64,000 nt of DNA from Gonatopus flavifemur (taxonomy: Eukaryota; Arthropoda; Insecta; Hymenoptera; Dryinidae): positions 124,001 through 188,000 of the forward strand of contig JAFFJZ010000008.1 of NCBI GenBank assembly GCA_018340375.1, written 5' to 3'. The notes under the pieces were generated by a model. That model made no database searches and was not told the DNA's origin. It was given only the letters and a program-made list of their open reading frames with translations. A program made the translations under genes and the position numbers. Positions 37,926-50,222 of the stretch are shown piece by piece. How positions within the stretch are numbered: the first letter of the stretch is position 1; each line of letters starts with the position of its first letter.

Positions 37926-38178
37926 GAACTCTATAACATACTGGAATGAGTCCTTCCTAGATCAGCACGGTCAGAGTGGTATAGTTGATTGCATGAGTAA
38001 GAGAAAGTGAAACTCACCCAATCTTCTTTGTCTCCCTCTCCAAACGATATGTATTAGAAAGATATCCTGTCCCAATTCTTCAGATCTCTCTCCCACTCTC
38101 TTTCAGATCATTTGCTGACCGGACGATACTATAGAAAATTGAGGAAGTGCACATTCCAGTATATTATAGAGTTCACTG
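37926..38178. mobile_element. MITE with GAACTCTATAACATACTGG ends
   Basis: TGAACTCTATAACATACTGG at the left is mirrored by CCAGTATATTATAGAGTTCA at the right, and ACTTCC/CCTTCC blocks follow inside. The interior is CT-rich and has no ORF. Confidence 0.78.
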
Positions 38179-38708
38179 CCCACTATACGAGATATATTGG
38201 ATCATAACCCAAACCTACTGTAAGTTCCCAGTTGCTTCGCATGCAAAATTTCCCATGCGAATGTAGGACTGAGTTGATTTCGCATGTGATGAGGTCTCAT
38301 GGTAACTTTTCACATGATTTTCCCACGCGAATATGTCGCATAGAAAAGTGCCCATGCGAATTTGGGACTGGTTCTGATTCGTATGGGTATCAACCATGAG
38401 AAATTTTCCTATGGGTGCAACATGCGACAGTGTCCCATGGATCACACATGCGACAGTGTATCATGGGTCACCCATAGGAAAATGTCGTATGTGTGTACCC
38501 ATGGGACGCTGTCACATCTGTGCCCCATGGGACGCTACCACATGGATCACCCATATGAAAATGTCGCATGTGTGACCCATGGGATGCTGTCGCATGTGTG
38601 TATCCATGAGAGAATGTCGCATGTGTGTACCCATGGGAAAATGTCGCATGTGTGACCCATGGAAAGATGTCACATGAGTGATCCATGTGGAAATGTCGCA
38701 TAGATGAC

Positions 38709-39704
38709 TAGTGTTGTCGCGATCTTCGAGCCGATCTCAAAAATCTCAAACGATTCGATCTTCGAGCAAAACTGAAAAAATTTCAGTCGATCCGAGTTTC
38801 GAGCTAAGCGAGAACTATGAGATCGACGAGCTCGATCGTTACTGAGAAAATTTCCTATCGGATGAAGGACCCTGGTTAAGAAAAACCATTGATTCTCGTC
38901 AAATCTCACTGAATCTCACAAAATCTCATTGCATCTTAGACAATGTTCTGATCAAATCTCATGAAATTTCATTTGTCAGAATCGGTTTATGAAACAATAT
39001 TGTGTTAATTGTTGTTAATTAGTAGCAGAGTCGATATTAAGAAAATTTGTTTATAAAGTGGAATTTTCTTCATCGCCATCCCTCTGAAGATAGATTTAAT
39101 GGTATATTTATCTCTTTATTCATTCGAAGATGCATTCATGTAGTTTTTATAACGAACATTTATGAAATTTGATTTGCCGAGTCATAAAATTTTGAGAAAA
39201 CGTTGTTTCATACTTCAACTTTAAGAGCTTCAGAAATACAGTACAGGCCAAAAGTTTGAATACACCCAAAGGAAAAACAATTTTTCCAGTTGATGTGTTT
39301 GTTTCAGGAAATCAACTTACTTTATTTGCATGAGTTTATTGTGTTTTATATTGTTTAGACATTTGTTGATTATTATTTATGTACTTTATATGAATTGAAT
39401 AAATTTCGAACAGCAAAGGTGTAAAAATGTTGATTGTCTTTAGATTGGTTCAAACTTATGATCTGTACTGTATGCTCTATTCCAAGGAGCCCCTGGATGC
39501 AAGAATTTTTTATTCGCGTTTGTTTTGAACGAAGTAGGATCGTGAGATCTTCGATCTAGCTCGACGATCTTCGAGCCAATCCAAGCTTCGATCCGAGCAG
39601 TGGATCTATCGATCCGATTTGCGAGCCCAGCCTATTTGTCAAAAACAAGAGCCAAGCCGAGCTCATGCTCAAAACCCGGATTAGCTCGGATCGCGGCAAC
39701 ACTA
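38709..39704. mobile_element. hAT-like non-autonomous element, 996 bp, inside the minisatellite
   Basis: The ends TAGTGTTGTCGCGATC and GATCGCGGCAACACTA are inverted. Flanks TAGATGAC and CAGATGAC match at 7 of 8 positions. The subterminal regions are packed with CGATCTTCGAGC-like motifs. There is no transposase frame, and the interior holds a Tc1-type MITE. Confidence 0.82.
39239..39470. mobile_element. Tc1-type MITE, 232 bp
   Basis: CAGTACAGGCCAAAAGTTTG at the left is mirrored by a right end whose complement reads CAGTACAGATCATAAGTTTG. It is flanked by TA on both sides. CAGTA-N-AGGCCAAAAGTTT is a classic Tc1-like terminus. Confidence 0.88.
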
Positions 39705-40005
39705 CAGATGACCCATGAAAAAATGTCACATAGACGACCCATGAGAACATATGATACGCTAAGAGTAAAAGTGGCACCCACATTGTTGTCAAGTAAAAAC
39801 AGGACAGGAACTTTTGAGAGCAAGAATGGAATGTCAAAAGTTCCGAGCAAAAGCGATACACCTATAATTCGGAACAAAAGAGCAACCACAGAAATCTCAT
39901 GCGATTTACAGTAGGGAAGGCACACAGGAGGTTAAGAATGCTAAGAACGTGTTCGGGAAATCCTACGGATATTCTTAGAACCTCCAAATGAAAATGTTGC
40001 AAATA

Positions 40006-40227
40006 CACTAAGACAAAATATCGTGGAGCCAACTACATATGCATTTGGATATGGTGAACGACAGTATGTAGTTGAGTCAACAGAATATTCGGTAAACTCA
40101 ATAAAATATAGTTAGGGTGAATAAAGTATAGTTGAGTTTATCGAATATTCTGTTGACTTAACTACATACCGTCGTTCGCCATATCCAACTACATATGTAG
40201 TTGGCTCCACCATCCTTTTCCTCAGTG
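40006..40227. mobile_element. CACTAAG...CTCAGTG MITE with TA duplication
   Basis: It has TA on both sides and ends CACTAAGACAAAATATC and CTTTTCCTCAGTG. Long arms pair GTGGAGCCAACTACATATG with CATATGTAGTTGGCTCCAC. Confidence 0.87.
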
Positions 40228-41052
40228 TAATTATGTACTATGCAGCTGCGCAGAATATCTCCACGAACTTATCCAAAATAGTCTCATTTGCACATCTGTC
40301 TCATTCGGGAAGTTTATGTCTTGCTTGGGAATACGAATTCTATGGAAAGTATCTCATAAAAGCTGATACGTGGGATCAGTGAAACTATGAAATTTTATGA
40401 TATATGAGCATTTGTCCAGGGGTTCATGAGATTTTCTAATACCGTGATGCGCATCATTGTGCGCACAATTGGATTTCATCAGACCTTATAGCCCGTTGTG
40501 AAGAATCGCATAAGGATATATAAAATGAATATTCCATATGAGATTTGAAGGATTTTTATGCAGGAGTTGATCAGAATGTATCAACATTCGGGAAAATTTT
40601 CAACAGGGAACGACGAGACTTGTGATCGAATTTTTGTGCCATTTTTTCATTACCAAAAAATTAAACATACAGAGGTGTGAAAATTATTAGAATGATTGTG
40701 ATTTCCAAAACTGTTCCAACTTTCCTCTAAGGGAATGCAATCATTTATGGAGTGCTGGTTTTATTTCTTGATATAAATAGTTCTTGAGCCCTCCATTTTG
40801 AACAGAGGAATATTCCATGATTATTATATAACAATCTCATTTATACAAAGATCTTTTTCATTATGAGCATCTTCATGTGTCTCTAAATAACTAACAATCT
40901 GCAATATTTTGATGTTAAGAACTGGTGTTTCATTGTATAAAATTTATATGCACGACAAGGAATGATAGTTGAGTTACGATGAAACCAATAAAAATCCCGG
41001 TCGGAATTTGTTGTTAATTATTCTAAATTTACAGCGGGTATCTACCCGAGCA
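40228..41052 (-). other. AT-rich sequence, nothing recognised
   Basis: No gene or element was resolved in this stretch. Confidence 0.4.
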
Positions 41053-41917
41053 CACCGAAAAAAAATGTTTTGTTAAAATGTGATCAACCAAACGTTTTGT
41101 TGAAAACCGTATTATTTCTTTGTTGCACACCTTTGGTTTCTAGGTAAATACATTTTGCTTGGGAAACCAAATCATATCGTCTGCAGACTGAGAATATTTT
41201 GTCCCGATGAGAAAATCATGGGTCAGATTGAAAAAAAAATCACCACCAGCAGACTTGAACACAGGTCTTCGGGATTGGAGGCGGAGGCTCTATCATTCAA
41301 GCCACTGCCGATCACCTGGATAGAGGCACCTTCTTTGCATATATCAAGTTGTGTTCATGTTTCAAACTCGAACATCAAATACTAAGCCGTGTTGGGATTG
41401 AAGTGAGGATGATTTTCATCACCAATATCTATGGTACACGTACACATGACTTTCATTGAAAAGTAGCTCCGGGCTCTTGTGACATCTCCTTGTAAGATTC
41501 AATTAACAATGCATCTCAGTGCACGAGTTTATATGATGTAATAAATCAAAGTATTCTTCCATGCAGGAATGTATTATTTTATTAATGACACCAAACTTCT
41601 CATGTGAATTCACGTTTCAGAAATGCAAAAGAATATTTTCACTACAAAGATGAAGTCATTATGAAGTGACAAAGTTATTTTGTTTGTGGAACAAAACCGC
41701 GTAAGTTTTGTGAAAACAACCAAATAATAAGTTTTTTTCAAAGGATGTGGGTAACCAAGAAATGTACTTGATCTTAACCAAACAATCGAAATCAGTATAG
41801 TTTGAGGTACACAATGATTCATCCTTTTGGTTCCCTTGACCAAATTATATAGTATGGTCATGAGAAATCAAACAACAAAACACTTTTGTTACCATTACCA
41901 AAACTTTTTTTTCAGTG
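41053..41917. mobile_element. CACCG...CAGTG element with tRNA-like insert, copy 2
   Basis: It is collinear with 6026-7159 but lacks the nested MITE. The ends are CACCGAAAAAAAATG and TTTTTTTTCAGTG, with CA on both sides. A short block near the left end (about 35 bp present in copy 1) is missing. The tRNA-like segment is at 41251-41308 on the minus strand. Confidence 0.9.
41251..41308 (-). repeat. tRNA-like segment in element copy 2
   Basis: On the minus strand AGTGGCTTGAATGATAGAGC and TGTTCAAGTC occupy the A- and B-box places, followed downstream by a T run. It matches 6268-6322 with few changes. Confidence 0.5.
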
Positions 41918-43934
41918 CAGAAGTGCGAATCCGGTACCGATCTGATTTGCCCTAAGCTAGATCCGGTATGGATATGGGTAATCGGGTGGGCCCGGATGTA
42001 ATGTGTAACGCTTCATTTCATCCGGGCCGGATCCGGGTCAAATCCGGGCACGTGATCTGATCCTGATCCGGCAACTGAATTCGGGCGTGATAAATTTTCC
42101 TTCACGTTTCTGATAGAGATGTGGTTATCCTACTTGAAACAGGTTAGTTGATGCGGTCCAAATTGGTTGATCCATAACCCTGTGCTTGGATTTTTTATAA
42201 AAAAAATCATTAACAAATTCAATTATTGATAATGTTTTCAACTTGACATTTTCTACGTAAATATCACAATAGTCCAAGTCGATTTACATTTAGACATCAA
42301 AGTACAATTATTATTAACTTAACGTGTAACATAGTTTATGAACAATCTAATCAATATTTTTATTCCTCTCTTAACCCAAAACATATTTGCCGTATAATAC
42401 ATTATCGCAATTCGCACGCTACAGATGGATGGTTGAACGAAGTATATATAGTATATCAACGAATAGAGACAACCAGCACTCGCGAGAAATCTTAGTCATC
42501 CAGTGTCGTATCAGAAATTTGATGGTATCCCGGAGTTTATCGGTGAAGGATTGAAATTTGTGTAATTCCAGGGGCATTTCGAAAAAATTTACTTGCATTC
42601 ATTCTGAGTTTTCTTATTAGGGCGGAGATTAGATTCGTCATATCTGGACATGGATGTATTAACATTATTTGTTTTAAAAGTGTATAACACTATTATATCA
42701 ACAAGACAAAATAGTACTCCACAGATAAATGCATAATCTGAGGCGAAAGTTGGAGTTATTTTGGAAATAACAATTATTCTAATAATTAGTTTAAATTTAC
42801 TGTCACCAATTCATTTCATCAATCATGTCCATTATCAAAAGTGATCAGAGATCATGATTTAGAGATTATCAGACCTCATGTTAAATTCCATTGTCAGGAA
42901 ATTAACGAATTCTGACTTTGAAACGGAGATCAGTCAACGATATCATTTGTAGCCACATGGTCAACTTGAAAATCATGGGATTGGATAACGATTTTGTGAA
43001 ACTTCAAGTTGGCGTGAATATTGAATCGCGTTCTGCCAATACTAGAAGAATAAACGGTTCGGCCTAAGATTGAATCAAATAAAATGAACCATCAAAACGT
43101 ATCAGGCAAGAAGATAGTAATGACTTCCATTGCTGACAGAATAGTCCAAACTCAAATGTGTTTTTAGTGCGGAGTGTGATTTTTGATTGGATATCGATGA
43201 TGTAAAAAAATAGAATTTTCAATTGATCGAGTTTTTGTATGAACAAGTGTCGGATTCTATTCTATAGACGGAAGAAATATGATTTTGGAATAATCTTGTA
43301 TGAAAGGAAAGGTGCACAACCCAAAGAATGAGAGTATAGGGTTTGAAAAAATTTGTCAAGATCGTCGTTGATTTGCCGGAACTCGTCAACTTGTTCAAAC
43401 ATACGTACCAAAGCGTGTATAATTACTTTTCCAATGGAATACGTTTCGATAACACGCTTCTATTACCATGTGATGAAATGATTGCCGCATTTATTTATCT
43501 GTGAATTCATGATTAATGATGAGGATCATAAAATCCATCCGGTGGATAAACTTATTTTTAAAGGCGTTAGATAATGATTTATTTGGTCGAATGTTATACT
43601 GTACGCATCTAAAATTTTTCAAATGCACCGAAAGGAAATTTATTGTGACAAAACAATATTCCATCGAATGACATCTATAAGATGTTGCTTCGGATCTATG
43701 GAATTTTATTCTGATAGATAAAATAGTTCCTCGCTAGAGGGAACGCAGTATGATATCAAAAGTAATGTTATTCATTACATTGAATGATATTTAATTGGTT
43801 CAAGAGAATATTTTATAGGTACCATTCAAAGGCGTAGCCATGGTGATATTACCTACGTATTTTACCACTTTCAACCATCAAATTTCTCTCCGGGCAGGCG
43901 GATATTCAACACCACACTGCCACACAAATCCTAG
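41918..43934 (-). other. upstream or intron DNA with an ATCCGGG-rich patch
   Basis: At 41930-42090 a GC-rich stretch repeats GATCCGG and ATCCGGG in both orientations, unlike its surroundings. The remainder is AT-rich without recognisable genes. Confidence 0.5.
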
Positions 43935-44140
43935 TGTCATGTGAAGTGCGAATTCCAAACGATTATCACGAATCTTCCCTACTTGTTCGTAAATTTCAGA
44001 GTTTCCCGTCGTCACTATCGAATTCAGCACCTCAAAAACTATAAAAATTTACACTTGATTCATTTTTGTATCGATGGGCAAAAATCGACACTTTTTACAC
44101 CGCCTCCTTTTATGCCAGTGTGCATCATTTTTCATCCTCT
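43935..44140 (+). repeat. dispersed repeat, diverged copy of 1340-1600
   Basis: It is collinear with 1340-1600 through TGTGAAGTGCGAATTCC, CACCTCAAAAACTATAAAAA, GATGGGCAAAAATCGACA and CCGCCTCCTTTTATG. Confidence 0.55.
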
Positions 44141-45228
44141 ATTCCACTGATTCGAAACATACTTGAATTGCACTACAATCGTCATCGATATTCTTATTTC
44201 GATTTCGAAAATTTTCATCCTAATACGAATCGTATAAAATTAATGAGTTGCTGAAGTATACCATCGACTTATCTTGTGATAACACCTTTTTTAAATTCCA
44301 CTTTTCCAGTTGAATGAATGAACGGATACATGATCATTTGTTATTCACCCACTTATATAAACACTCTAAGGGAAAAGGTTTATATGCTACGTATGACATA
44401 GGTTTAAAAATATACCTTTTGTATACGCACAACATATTTTACAAAACACATGCTTTGTACACATTCGAATACGTGTACAGTTGTAGATGTTCTTCAAACT
44501 TAATCAACTAAATCATGTTCAAGAAGAACAAAAACTCGACGCCTGAGAAAACATTTTCACTAAAGGGTGAATCGTTTATTGAAACAAATTGGTGATTGAA
44601 AAAATACTCAGCTATTAAACACCAGAAATCTCGCAGTACATTCTTCAAACAATGTTGCCAGTTCCCAAGACTTAATTTAAGAAGATCAACACTGATGATG
44701 TATCAGATTTTGTGAATTTGGATTTTTATTTTGTTTCTGTAAATGATTCAAACTTTAAGAACATTAGGGAAACAGGATGTTTTTCTAATGTTTCGATTTG
44801 TCTGTTCTAGTTCTGTTTTTCATGATTTATGAATATGTTAATATGGAAATATGAATTCGAAGTATGACTTTGTAAAAATTTAATATCGCTCGAATCAAGG
44901 AAAAGAGAAAAAACTGTATTGTCATATATGAATCACTTGTGACATTTCCAATTGGAGTGCGAATATTATCACTGAATTGTCATTCATGAATAGCACAACG
45001 GTTTTGAAATACATTGAATAATTTTTCGTCGCAACAGGGATTTCTGTTTGGAGTTGTTTTTCAACAATCTAAAACTCATTTCCAATAATTCGTGCATATC
45101 GAGAATCAGTGCCGGATTTACCCATGGTGGGGCCCCTAGGCGGAATTTCGTGGGGGGGGGGCCCATGTGAGGCGACCGATTTCCAAACATTGAGGTTCTT
45201 TGAAATAAAAATGTTCAAGTCGTGTATA
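44141..45228 (-). other. AT-rich sequence, nothing recognised
   Basis: Apart from a GC-richer patch at 45115-45170 with a run of G, no feature was seen. Confidence 0.4.
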
Positions 45229-45229
45229 C

Positions 45230-45282
<53 letters not shown>
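45229..45282. repeat. (TA)n microsatellite
   Basis: About 25 TA units directly precede the 45283-45849 element, and a second tract follows it at 45850-45882. The element appears to have landed in one TA tract. Confidence 0.9.
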
Positions 45283-45849
45283 CTGGGTGATTAAAAATTG
45301 CCGTACACTTTTCTGAGAGCAGGTTTTTGATGAAACTTTGACAAGATTTTGGTCCGGAATATTCAGATCTGATCCTTGGATCCGGAGATATAAGCATTTT
45401 TTAATTTTTTGAGAAATCCAAGTACCTCGGAAGTACCATATTTTACTCACTTTAGGATCCAATACCATTCTCTAAGTTAGATCACGGGGTATCCCTGGAA
45501 AAAAATCTAATTTAGCTTCCTTCGTTGTGGAGTTCTAGCGGTTTGAAATTTTTTGCATTCCAGCCAATCAGAATTCAACTACTTTAAATCGTTATAACTC
45601 CACAACGAAGGAAGCTAAATTCGATCAATTTTTTTCCAGGGATACCCTGTGATCTGACTTAGAGAATGGTGTTGGATTCAAAAGTCAGAAATATGATACT
45701 CACGAGGTATTTGGATTTTTCAAAAAATTAAAAAATGCTCATATCTCCGGATCTAAGGACGAGATCTGAATATTCTGGACCAAAATCTTCTCGAAATTTC
45801 ATCCAGAATCTGCTCTCAGAGAAGTGTACGGCAATTTTGAATCACCCAG
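45283..45849. mobile_element. Tc1/mariner-type foldback MITE with CTGGGTGATT ends
   Basis: CTGGGTGATTAAAAATTGCC at the left is mirrored by a right end whose complement reads CTGGGTGATTCAAAATTGCC. TA is on both sides, within TA repeats. The arms of about 250 bp pair nearly throughout (for example CTCCGGAT and ATCCGGAG blocks). Confidence 0.88.
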
Positions 45850-45882
<33 letters not shown>

Positions 45883-45884
<2 letters not shown>

Positions 45885-46900
45885 ACAGATTTATACAGAA
45901 CTTGAATTAATATTTGTATTTATTATTTTATTATTTCATATGTGACGTAATATGATAATTCATAATGAACTTCCGTTCCTTACACTGAATATAACTAATT
46001 TCAATTTAAACAATGAGGACAATATCAAAGTAATTATCAAAACAACGTTTTTTCACAAAGGTGATGTTATTGAATATAAGATTTTGTTATCAATTTTTAT
46101 TTTATAATCCATTCCATTTCTGAATATGTTCATCCATTATATTAATAGAATTTTACGGGTTTTCTCCCTGCAAACTCTTGTATGCTATCAGAATAATCTA
46201 GCGCCTTCAGTAAGTCATTTTCAATACTCATCACGGTGGGACTACTCAATCTCTCCTGATTCATTGATAAACGTAATCTATTTCTATCGTATAGGCGTGT
46301 CCTTTTCTAACCAATGTGCTCGATTGGTAAGCGCTGGTATAACCTCAAGGGAATTGGAAATTTTCATGAGAACGAATACGATTTGTGAGTTCCTCTGAAG
46401 GAATACAAATAGAAATTAATTTTCGAAACTAGCTGTTTCAACTGAAAACCCTTACTCGAGAGCTCTTCACATTTGGGCGAATCGAGAAATTCAGTAATTT
46501 GAATTTCAAACAGTGTAACTTTCTTAATCAATTCCACAGAAATAAAGTGATATGGAATGAAATTCCGAAAGCGAATTTTCATATGCAGTGATACCCCGCA
46601 ATAAGAAACTAAAAGCCCCCAAGGGGGAAGAGTTTTTTCGCGAATCAGCGTTCCCTCACTACTTCTACTTCTACATTGACAACACTCTCCGCTCTTTCTG
46701 TCTTCCTTTCGCATTCTCGGCGACAACCCCACATTCAGAAACATTGCTTCAGCCGTTCGAGCTGTGATCGCCCGTCATTTGTTTCAACGCTTATTGATTA
46801 GGTGTATAAGTTAATTTTTCACTTGTTTTGACAAAAAATATTTTATATTTTCAAATTCATAAACGCCAGATTGATCCTCAGAATATTGTTCTTTGTTCTC
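45883..46900 (-). other. AT-rich sequence, nothing recognised
   Basis: No gene or element termini were resolved. TTAGGTGTATAAGTTAATTT near 46799 resembles a mariner end and may be the 3' terminus of the next element. Confidence 0.4.
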
Positions 46901-48036
46901 GATGACCTTGCGCTATCGATCGGGCAACATACAAACATCATAGCGAAAAAAAATTTGCAGGCTTTGAGGTGATAAAGTCATCGACGAATTTTCGTACGTC
47001 GTCCAGAGTTTGGAAGCGGCTATCCTTCAATGCATGCTGCATGGACTGGGAGAGATGATAATCAGATGGAGCTAAGTCCAGTGAATATGCCGCGTGGGGG
47101 AGAACTTCACAGCCTAAGTTGCTGAGTCGCGCGAGCAACATGAGGTCGTGCGTTATCATAGAGCAACATAACTTTTCGGCCTCCTTGCCCAGTAAATGGC
47201 CTCTTCCCCTCAAAAATGTCATGCAATTCGTTAAATTATCGGTTATAGCGTTCTGCACACGCAGAGAAAAGTTACCTAAAAAATTACTACACTTTACAGT
47301 GAAATAGGGACAAAATCACATTTTGGGGTTATGTATTATATGTCGTCATTAAAATTACTATACTTTCTATCAATAAATAAGAGAATTCCATCACTCTTTA
47401 CTAGAAAGTATAGTAATTTTAATGACAACATATAATACATAACCCCAAAATGTGATTTTGTCCCTATTTTACTATAAAGTGTAGTAATTTTTTGGGTAAC
47501 TTTTCTCTGCGTGCAGTAACTGTTTGACCTGGTCCTAACAGTTCGAAATACAGTACACCCTTTATATCCCACTGGATGCAGAGGAAAACCTTCGATGCTT
47601 TGTTGAGGAGTGGATGTCAACGATTGTCCGGGATCCACCCATGACTTTTTATGTTTGAGATTAGCGAAATGAATATATTTTTCATCACCCATCTTCCTAT
47701 CTTTTGTATTTTTCCCATCGCGTGTAATCGTTTGGAGATGGCTGCTTGAGTAACCCCTAGCTGAATTGCAAGCTGTTTTTGGGTTTGCGATGAGTCTTCG
47801 TCCAGTAATTTTTGCAATTCAGCATCTTCAAATTTCAGAAGCTGTCCAGGACGTTCCCGATCGCCGAGATCAAAATCAATATTTGCGAATCGTCTATACC
47901 AATATTTACAGGTAACATAAGACACAACATCATTACCAAAAGTAGAACAAATCGAATTGCATGCTTCGATGGCTATTTTCCTTGTTGGAATTCGTAGAGA
48001 ATGCAGTGCCGAATGTGCTGTTTTTTCGGTCGCCAT
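46900..48036 (-). mobile_element. second mariner, decayed and interrupted
   Basis: The transposase starts at 48036 (MATEKTAHSALHSLRIPTRK). It keeps the HTH/linker region YRRFANIDFDLGDRERPGQ and QLGVTQAAISKRLHAMGKIQ. It then jumps from GRWV to MGDEKYIHFANLKHKKSW, which indicates an internal deletion of about 40 residues. After WVDPGQSLTSTP the frame is lost, and a MITE sits at 47258-47513. The C-terminal part remains as YSLDLAPSDYHLSQSMQHAL and DDVRKFVDDFITSKP, including the third aspartate. Terminal repeats were not confidently paired. It differs in sequence from the mariner at 25421-26654, so it is a separate lineage. Confidence 0.87.
47258..47513. mobile_element. young CACGCAG MITE nested in the mariner
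   Basis: The ends CACGCAGAGAAAAGTTACC and its exact mirror are flanked by CA. The two arms of about 114 bp differ at only about four positions by my count, which makes this the best preserved member of the CACNG group in the window. Confidence 0.92.
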
Positions 48037-48125
48037 TGTATATACTACTGTTTTGTGAGATTATGTAGCTCTCGCAGGTATGATACATTGTGTATAAGAA
48101 CAACCACAAATGATCACTTTGTATC

Positions 48126-48200
48126 CACAAAAACTTCTGGAAGAATTTCTTGAACAGTCCTCGTTATGGCAGTAAAAATGAATTCAATATGAACTCAATG
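48126..48200 (+). repeat. fragment of the 24115/48840 dispersed repeat
   Basis: AGAATTTCTTGAACAGTCC and GTTATGGCAGTAAAAATGA match the 24190-24275 region of the repeat in the same orientation. Confidence 0.4.
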
Positions 48201-48839
48201 AATTCAAAATGCATACATGTTGAATGCCTGAATTGTTTTTCTTTTGAAATCAAAACGAACTTTTCTTCATTCAAGTAAAATTTTCTAGGCTCAAGAAAAA
48301 AATAAGTTTTGTTCCAGCGACAAAAAAAATTTTCTCATTTCACAAAATCCTTTCTGTGAATGTATATTTTCTCTTATAAATTGATTGAATAGGTAGGTGT
48401 ACGAGATTTTGAGGGTGTTTAATGAAGTGAAGTGAATTATGCAATATAATAATCAGTGAGTAATTCATTTCGGTGTAAGAAACATATAATATGTGAGAAT
48501 AAATGACATATTATATGATTTTAAAGTTAAAGTTTTGTATACAACAAAGTGATGTAACTCTAAAGAAGAGAAGAGTGCGAAAATTTATTAATTGTTCGTG
48601 GATAATGAAGTAAATTGTTTATTAACTCAAAATATTTGGATATTGAATGTGAAAATGCATTCATACAAGCGATCTTTCATGTGTAGAAGAACTAATCGAT
48701 TGTATCTAGTGTGAAAAATCCCTTATAGAGAACGATGGAAAAAACTCTGTGATCTCTATCTTTTTCGATAGGAAATTTGTAAAAGACTTGATATTTAATT
48801 ACAAAGGTTTATTGCATTATGAGGAAGTTCAGAATGCCT

Positions 48840-49090
48840 GTTTTGTGGTGTGATTTATTCATACCTAATGAATTCAGATGTAAATACATTATAAATTCTT
48901 TTGGGCAGATTATATGTTCTTTCTGAACTTCTATATGTTTTCATTTTTACTGACATAACGAGCATACTTTTAGAATTATTTTTGGATTCAAATGAATGAT
49001 TGTGCGTATTCCTAGAGAATCCCCTCAAAAAGCGTGGCATTCAAATAGTATTCTCTAAGAACTGTTTGAGAACTAGTTGTGCTGCCTGGG
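48840..49090 (-). repeat. dispersed repeat ending in CCCAGGCAGC
   Basis: Read on the minus strand it starts CCCAGGCAGCACAACTAG and continues collinearly with 24115-24379. The end links it to the CCCAGACAGC MITE group (34367, 54558). Confidence 0.65.
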
Positions 49091-50008
49091 AAGATCTTTG
49101 AATAAATGTATTCCAATTTTTAAAAATCCTACAATGAAAATCCAATTTCTTAGATTAAAAAAAATTTTCTCTGCCCTTATTCTAATAAATCTTCATTCCA
49201 ATGGATGAAAATTCAGTTCAATAGAGAAAAGTTTCATCAAACTAAAACCAAGAACTTTCAAATTGAAACAAAAATATACTCTTTCCTAAATTTGAAGAAT
49301 ATTATTTCAATTCAATGGAAAATTTTCCCCATTTCGATGAATTATTTTTTTCATTGGAAACAAGATTTATCAGAATGAGGGCAAAGAAATTTTCTTTGAA
49401 TCTAAGAAATTGGGTCCTGAGTGTATGTTTATTATTTCTGAGGATAACTTGAACTTTTGTTTGAAATTTATATAATATTTATTTCATTACGAATGAAAAA
49501 ATGAAATGATAATTCAATATTACTAAGGTTCCGTTTCAAAATGACTTCAAAAACTGACTAAAACTCAATGTTCTCATTGCGGGGTTGCACGTAGAAGAAA
49601 TTTGAACTCGGAATCGATAGTCAGAATAGGGGAAGACTCACGAGCAAGAAACTGGGGAAGTTTCTTGTTGCGGAGTTTTACTATGTTCACATCAAAATTC
49701 ATGAGCAGACACACATCCTACAATTACTTGAAAGAACATACTGAGAGCTGATTTTTTGATCGATGATACTGTTGAGTCGTTATGGATTTTGATATGTTGA
49801 AATTGACTGAGAATTTGGATCGATTCACTTCATAACCCATTCAAGTATTCGATTGAATGTAAGATCAATTCAATTTTGTTGTGAATTTTGCCATATCCAA
49901 CCTCGTCATCGATTTGCATTTAAAATATTGTCTTGCGTTACAATATAAAACAGGAATGGAATTCGGAAGAAACGCATATGTAATTCCACGGGAATAAATT
50001 TTGCGTAG
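49091..50008 (-). other. AT-rich sequence, nothing recognised
   Basis: AAATTTTC-type short motifs are frequent. No gene or element was resolved. Confidence 0.4.
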
Positions 50009-50222
50009 GATAAAGTAGGGGCACAATGGATCATTTTTTCTTTCAATGTATTTGAAATAACGGACTGATGATATATTAAATTTTAATAATCCATATGTTA
50101 TCAGCATATAAACATGTCGATCACATGCCAATGTCTTGAATTATTACAGTTTCATATCTCATCAGTCCGTTATTTTGGATTAGTTGAAAAGAAAAATTGA
50201 TCCACTGTGTCTTACTTTACTC
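50009..50222. mobile_element. palindromic MITE with AAAGTA/CACA(A/G)TGGATCA ends
   Basis: CACAATGGATCATTTTTTC at the left is mirrored by GAAAAATTGATCCACTGTG at the right. AATAACGGACTGATGA and TCATCAGTCCGTTATT are exact mirrors inside. Confidence 0.8.

Larger units (their letters stand above)
38230..39760 (+). repeat. minisatellite of about 29-bp units, interrupted by a hAT element
   Basis: Units near GACCCATGGGAAAATGTCG and CATGTGT repeat at least 12 times from about 38390 to 38708, with looser relatives back to 38230. They resume at 39705 (GATGACCCATGAAAAAATGTC). The open frames here on both strands reflect the unit length and are not genes. Confidence 0.88.

Noticed and set aside
38215..38701. 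Histidine- and methionine-rich ORFs as repeat proteins
   Set aside because: The minisatellite unit length keeps frames open on both strands. There is no gene structure.
48855..49040. ORF starting MPRFLRGF as a SNAG-type N-terminus of the sens-like gene
   Set aside because: It falls in a dispersed repeat shared with 24115-24379 and does not match SNAG beyond the first three residues.
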